This document shows, in pieces, positions 16,250 to 18,767 of a stretch of DNA of 18,767 nucleotides (positions are counted from its first letter, which is position 1; the number at the start of each line of letters is the position of its first letter). Source of the stretch: Verrucomicrobiota bacterium (GTDB lineage: Bacteria > Verrucomicrobiota > Kiritimatiellia > Kiritimatiellales > Pontiellaceae); contig DOEU01000132.1 in NCBI GenBank assembly GCA_003532555.1, forward strand, positions 3,390-22,156, given 5' to 3'. A program made the translations under genes and the position numbers. The notes under the pieces are model-generated. The model had not been told where the DNA came from. It saw only the letters and a list, made by a program, of their open reading frames with translations, and did not search any database.

Positions 16250-18060
16250 ACGGCTCCAATTAGCTGATCTACGCGAGCTGTTATCTCAGGATCTTCTAAC
16301 AGAGGCGGCGCATTGTGCGGCTTGAATCGTGCGTCAATCACCAATGAGCCAGAGCAACCCCAATGTTTGAATTCCGTTTTAGATTCTATCCCATAGATAT
16401 CGTGCGAAGGATTTGATCGCGTGAACGTGGCCCACAAGAAATTGTTAAAATCAGCTGCTAAAAATTCGGGGTCATCACAGGCGACGATTAAGGGGAACTC
16501 GTCCACATCCACCCGTCCTTGGAGTTTTAAAATCAAAGCTTCTATCTCTTGAGGAGCCTTCGCATACTCTTCACTCGAATCTAACTGCACCGCCAGAATT
16601 CCTTTATCGACCACAGCACAAACAGTTTTATTATCTAGCATGGGTGCTGTTTTCGCCAACGACCGGCGGGGTTCACCCGTACAAGCCCACACTACTTTTG
16701 AGCCTACATTCAACTCCGCACTCGAATAGTCCAACGTATCAATCGTGGTCTCGGTTTGAAAGTGAAGATCTCGCCGCCAATCAATGCGCTCTAATAAATG
16801 ACGGAAGAATTGGGGAATATCATTAATATCCGGCTGATCGGCTGCATCTGCAATAAGCAAATATTTAGCCAATGAAAGCTGCCCTTTACCCAAGATTGCA
16901 TTCGAAAGCGTCAATAACTCTGAGGGACGATCCGTTTTTGTAAATGGGGTATAACGCTCCTCACCCACCGCAAGCAGGAGGGGGTGAACGCCAGCCGCAT
17001 CAACCGCATTCACCGCTTTTAGACCGGGAATTTCTGTGGGAATGACCGCACCGGTTAGATCATGAATCACCTCTCCAAATGTGGTATCTTCTTGCGGAGG
17101 ACGACCGACCACCGTGAAGGGCCATATCGCATCTTTTCGATGGAAAACGGTCTCGATTTCGAGACAAGGAAAGTCATGGATTAAACTATAATATCCTAAA
17201 TGATCTCCAAACGGCCCCTCAGGTTTAAGTTTTGGTTGCAAGGTACCAATAAGAGCAAAATCAGCATCGGCAGCAAGCGTCCAATTCTTATAACGCGTAT
17301 ACCGAAAATTCCGCCCTGCCATTAAACCTGAAAACGCCACTTCCGGCAAGCCTTCCGGCAGGGGCATAACCGCTGAGAAAGCCATCGAAGGAGCTCCCCC
17401 CACAAACACCGCAACACGAAATGGTTTATCCTGCGCCTGATGCAGTTTTTGGTGAACGCCAATCCCACGGTGAATCTGATAATGAATCCCAATTTCACGA
17501 TCTGCCTCATAAGCATTGCCGGAAAGTTGGACTCGATACATCCCTAAATTACTTTTGAGGGGATTTCCCTGATGATCGGGATGCTCCGAGTAGACCTGTG
17601 GTAGCGTCACGAACGGACCACCATCCATCGGCCAACTCACGATGGGAGGCAAGTCGCTAATCTTACACTGCGCTTGCATGACCGGTGCGACTCGATTTGG
17701 AACTGGGATAGGCAACCCATTTGCCGCCGTAACGGCCGCATGCAAAGCACCAAGAGGATTTTTTAATAGACCCATCGGGTCGGCTTTTGCACTGACCACT
17801 GCCTGCACAGCTCCGTATGTTTTTTTGAACAACAACTTCGCACGTTCAGGGGTTCCATATAGATTTGAAACACATGGAAATGAGCATCCCTTCACATTTT
17901 CAAAGAGAATTGCCGGTCCGGTTTCACGATAGATCCGCCGTTGAATTTCTGCCATCTCTAAATAAGGATCAACTTCATCATGAATACGCAGAAGCTCCCC
18001 GTGTGAGTCTAAATAGGTAACCACGTTGGCCGTTGATTTCAGTTTCATGCTCCATCCCAT
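16240..18060 (-). CDS. ubiD: UbiD-family prenylated-FMN decarboxylase, long form
   Basis: 606-residue member of the UbiD family, which uses prenylated FMN made by UbiX to (de)carboxylate aromatic or unsaturated acids. Family marks: SNLGMYRVQ (170-178) with metal-binding Asn171 and Arg176, GIHYQIHRGIG (191-201) with His, and EGPFGDHLGYYS (281-292), where Glu281 and Asp286 fit the catalytic Glu/Asp pair; C-terminal DPEFLAADFNNFLWATFTRSNP is typical. It is about 110 residues longer than E. coli UbiD (497). A quinone role (ubiquinone or menaquinone) is likely but not shown, and no ubiX is in view. Start is ATG 18060 or Met5 at 18048, the latter with GGGATGGAG upstream. Confidence 0.88.
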   Translation of the reverse strand: MGWSMKLKSTANVVTYLDSHGELLRIHDEVDPYLEMAEIQRRIYRETGPAILFENVKGCSFPCVSNLYGTPERAKLLFKKTYGAVQAVVSAKADPMGLLKNPLGALHAAVTAANGLPIPVPNRVAPVMQAQCKISDLPPIVSWPMDGGPFVTLPQVYSEHPDHQGNPLKSNLGMYRVQLSGNAYEADREIGIHYQIHRGIGVHQKLHQAQDKPFRVAVFVGGAPSMAFSAVMPLPEGLPEVAFSGLMAGRNFRYTRYKNWTLAADADFALIGTLQPKLKPEGPFGDHLGYYSLIHDFPCLEIETVFHRKDAIWPFTVVGRPPQEDTTFGEVIHDLTGAVIPTEIPGLKAVNAVDAAGVHPLLLAVGEERYTPFTKTDRPSELLTLSNAILGKGQLSLAKYLLIADAADQPDINDIPQFFRHLLERIDWRRDLHFQTETTIDTLDYSSAELNVGSKVVWACTGEPRRSLAKTAPMLDNKTVCAVVDKGILAVQLDSSEEYAKAPQEIEALILKLQGRVDVDEFPLIVACDDPEFLAADFNNFLWATFTRSNPSHDIYGIESKTEFKHWGCSGSLVIDARFKPHNAPPLLEDPEITARVDQLIGAVKK

Positions 18061-18078
18061 CGTTTATCTGAAATTGAA

Positions 18079-18106
18079 ATTATGATGGAAAAATGAAAAA
18101 AAACAA
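18079..18106 (-). promoter_or_regulatory. Candidate promoter for ubiD
   Basis: On the minus strand, TTGTTT (18106-18101), a 16-nt spacer and CATAAT (18084-18079), with a start about 12 nt before the first ATG. The -35 would sit in the T-run of the upstream terminator. It is needed if that terminator is efficient. By eye only. Confidence 0.3.
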
Positions 18107-18131
18107 CTACGAGGACCCGACCGATCCTCGT
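18096..18131 (-). terminator. Intrinsic terminator at the end of the SDR gene
   Basis: On the minus strand ACGAGGA (18131-18125) pairs perfectly with TCCTCGT (18115-18109) around a 9-nt loop, followed after 5 nt by eight Ts (18103-18096). The hairpin lies within the last SDR codons and its right arm reaches into the stop codon. It should separate SDR transcription from ubiD. Confidence 0.7.
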
Positions 18132-18767
18132 CCTCCATCCAAGCCGATTACCTGCCCTGTCATCCAACTAGCTTCATTAGATAGAACAAACTGAGCCAAG
18201 GAAGCAACATCTTCAGCTTGTCCTAAACGCTTCATTGCGTGCATGGAGGCTAGAGCTTCTTTCATCTTTTCGTTCGCTAGAACTTTGCTTCCTAGGGGAG
18301 TCTCACACAACGAAGGAGCAATAGCATTGACACGCACCGCGGGCGATAACTCAGCCGCTAGCGAAACCGTAAGCCCATTTATTGCCCCTTTTGCCGCACC
18401 AATCGATGCATGCATCGGTAACCCTAATTGAGCGGCTACGCTCGAGAAGAATAGGATTGATCCTTTATTTTTTTTCAGCGCACCAAGCGATGCTTTTACC
18501 GCTAATGCCGCTCCCACCACATTCACCTGATAATCTTGCAGAAAATCTTCCGGCGTTAATCGCCCAACTCCTTTTAAATTGATCGTTCCGACTGCATAGG
18601 CAACTGCACTTACTTCCTCTCCTGCCTGAGCAGCTACCTCGCTAAAAAAGCTAGAATTACCTACATCTCCGACCGTAAATGAACATGACAGCTCAGTGGA
18701 CAAAGACTTCAAAGCCTCTTCATTTCTACCAGCTAAATGAACGTTCCCACCTGCTGCGACTATCCGT
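18107..18767 (-). CDS. SDR-family protein without the catalytic Tyr, N-terminus cut by window end
   Basis: The frame is open to the window end; 219 residues are visible. The N-terminal GxxxGxG turn lies outside; the visible part starts near RIVAAGGNVHLAGRN, the second strand of the Rossmann fold. Other marks are AYAVG (where NNAG usually sits), Asn in YQVNVVGA, FFSSVAAQ with the catalytic-position Ser, VRVNAIAPSLCETPL and the closing GQVIGLDGG. The YxxxK motif is replaced: the sequence reads HASIGAAKGAI, with Ile where Tyr should be, though the Lys is kept. It is therefore an atypical SDR, perhaps not a standard oxidoreductase. Substrate unknown. An intrinsic terminator overlaps its 3' end. 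Confidence 0.88.
   Translation of the reverse strand, partial: RIVAAGGNVHLAGRNEEALKSLSTELSCSFTVGDVGNSSFFSEVAAQAGEEVSAVAYAVGTINLKGVGRLTPEDFLQDYQVNVVGAALAVKASLGALKKNKGSILFFSSVAAQLGLPMHASIGAAKGAINGLTVSLAAELSPAVRVNAIAPSLCETPLGSKVLANEKMKEALASMHAMKRLGQAEDVASLAQFVLSNEASWMTGQVIGLDGGRGSVGSS

Overview
The window reads as chromosomal DNA of a Gram-negative, respiring bacterium. Support comes from a lipobox lipoprotein, a hexameric (type II) citrate synthase, an LDH-like malate dehydrogenase, and a three-gene sdhCAB with a single dihaem cytochrome b anchor. That form of sdhCAB, together with a ~600-residue UbiD, is common in Bacteroidetes and the PVC superphylum (Verrucomicrobia, Lentisphaerae, Chlamydiae). 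I lean weakly towards the PVC group, but no marker here settles it. Nearly everything is core metabolism. I see no phage, transposon, CRISPR array, tRNA or rRNA, and no convincing new defence or biosynthetic system.

Region 1 (1-5215) is biotin synthesis, all on +: bioF (5' end cut by the window), a short BioH-type esterase, then bioC-bioD-bioA. Neighbouring genes overlap by ATGA, so translation is probably coupled. A mechanosensitive-channel gene (mscS family) sits on the opposite strand between the bioFH and bioCDA blocks. It overlaps the 3' end of bioH by 32 bp. The mscS/bioC divergent gap holds a perfect 15-bp dyad and two plausible back-to-back promoters. Only bioB is missing from the set and may lie upstream.

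Region 2 (5225-6776) runs on -: a small lipoprotein, hisB and hisH, an isolated pair of histidine genes ending tail-to-tail with bioA.

Region 3 (6852-8217) holds a thiol peroxidase (tpx) overlapping a four-helix membrane protein on +, then a broken gene on - (7856-8217). The broken gene is a DUF4149/TMEM205-like small membrane protein that starts with TTG. A T7 run interrupts its frame, and one extra T would restore it.

Region 4 (8341-16197) is a TCA-cycle cluster. sdhC-sdhA-sdhB-sucC-sucD-gltA lie tightly packed on -, and mdh diverges from the same 192-bp control region. Together these encode the succinyl-CoA to fumarate steps, malate oxidation and citrate formation. Fumarase, aconitase, isocitrate dehydrogenase and 2-oxoglutarate dehydrogenase are not here.

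Region 5 (16240-18767), on -, holds a 606-residue UbiD-family decarboxylase and, upstream of it, an SDR-family protein cut by the window end. The SDR lacks the usual catalytic tyrosine. An intrinsic terminator separates the two genes, and another ends mdh inside the ubiD 3' end.
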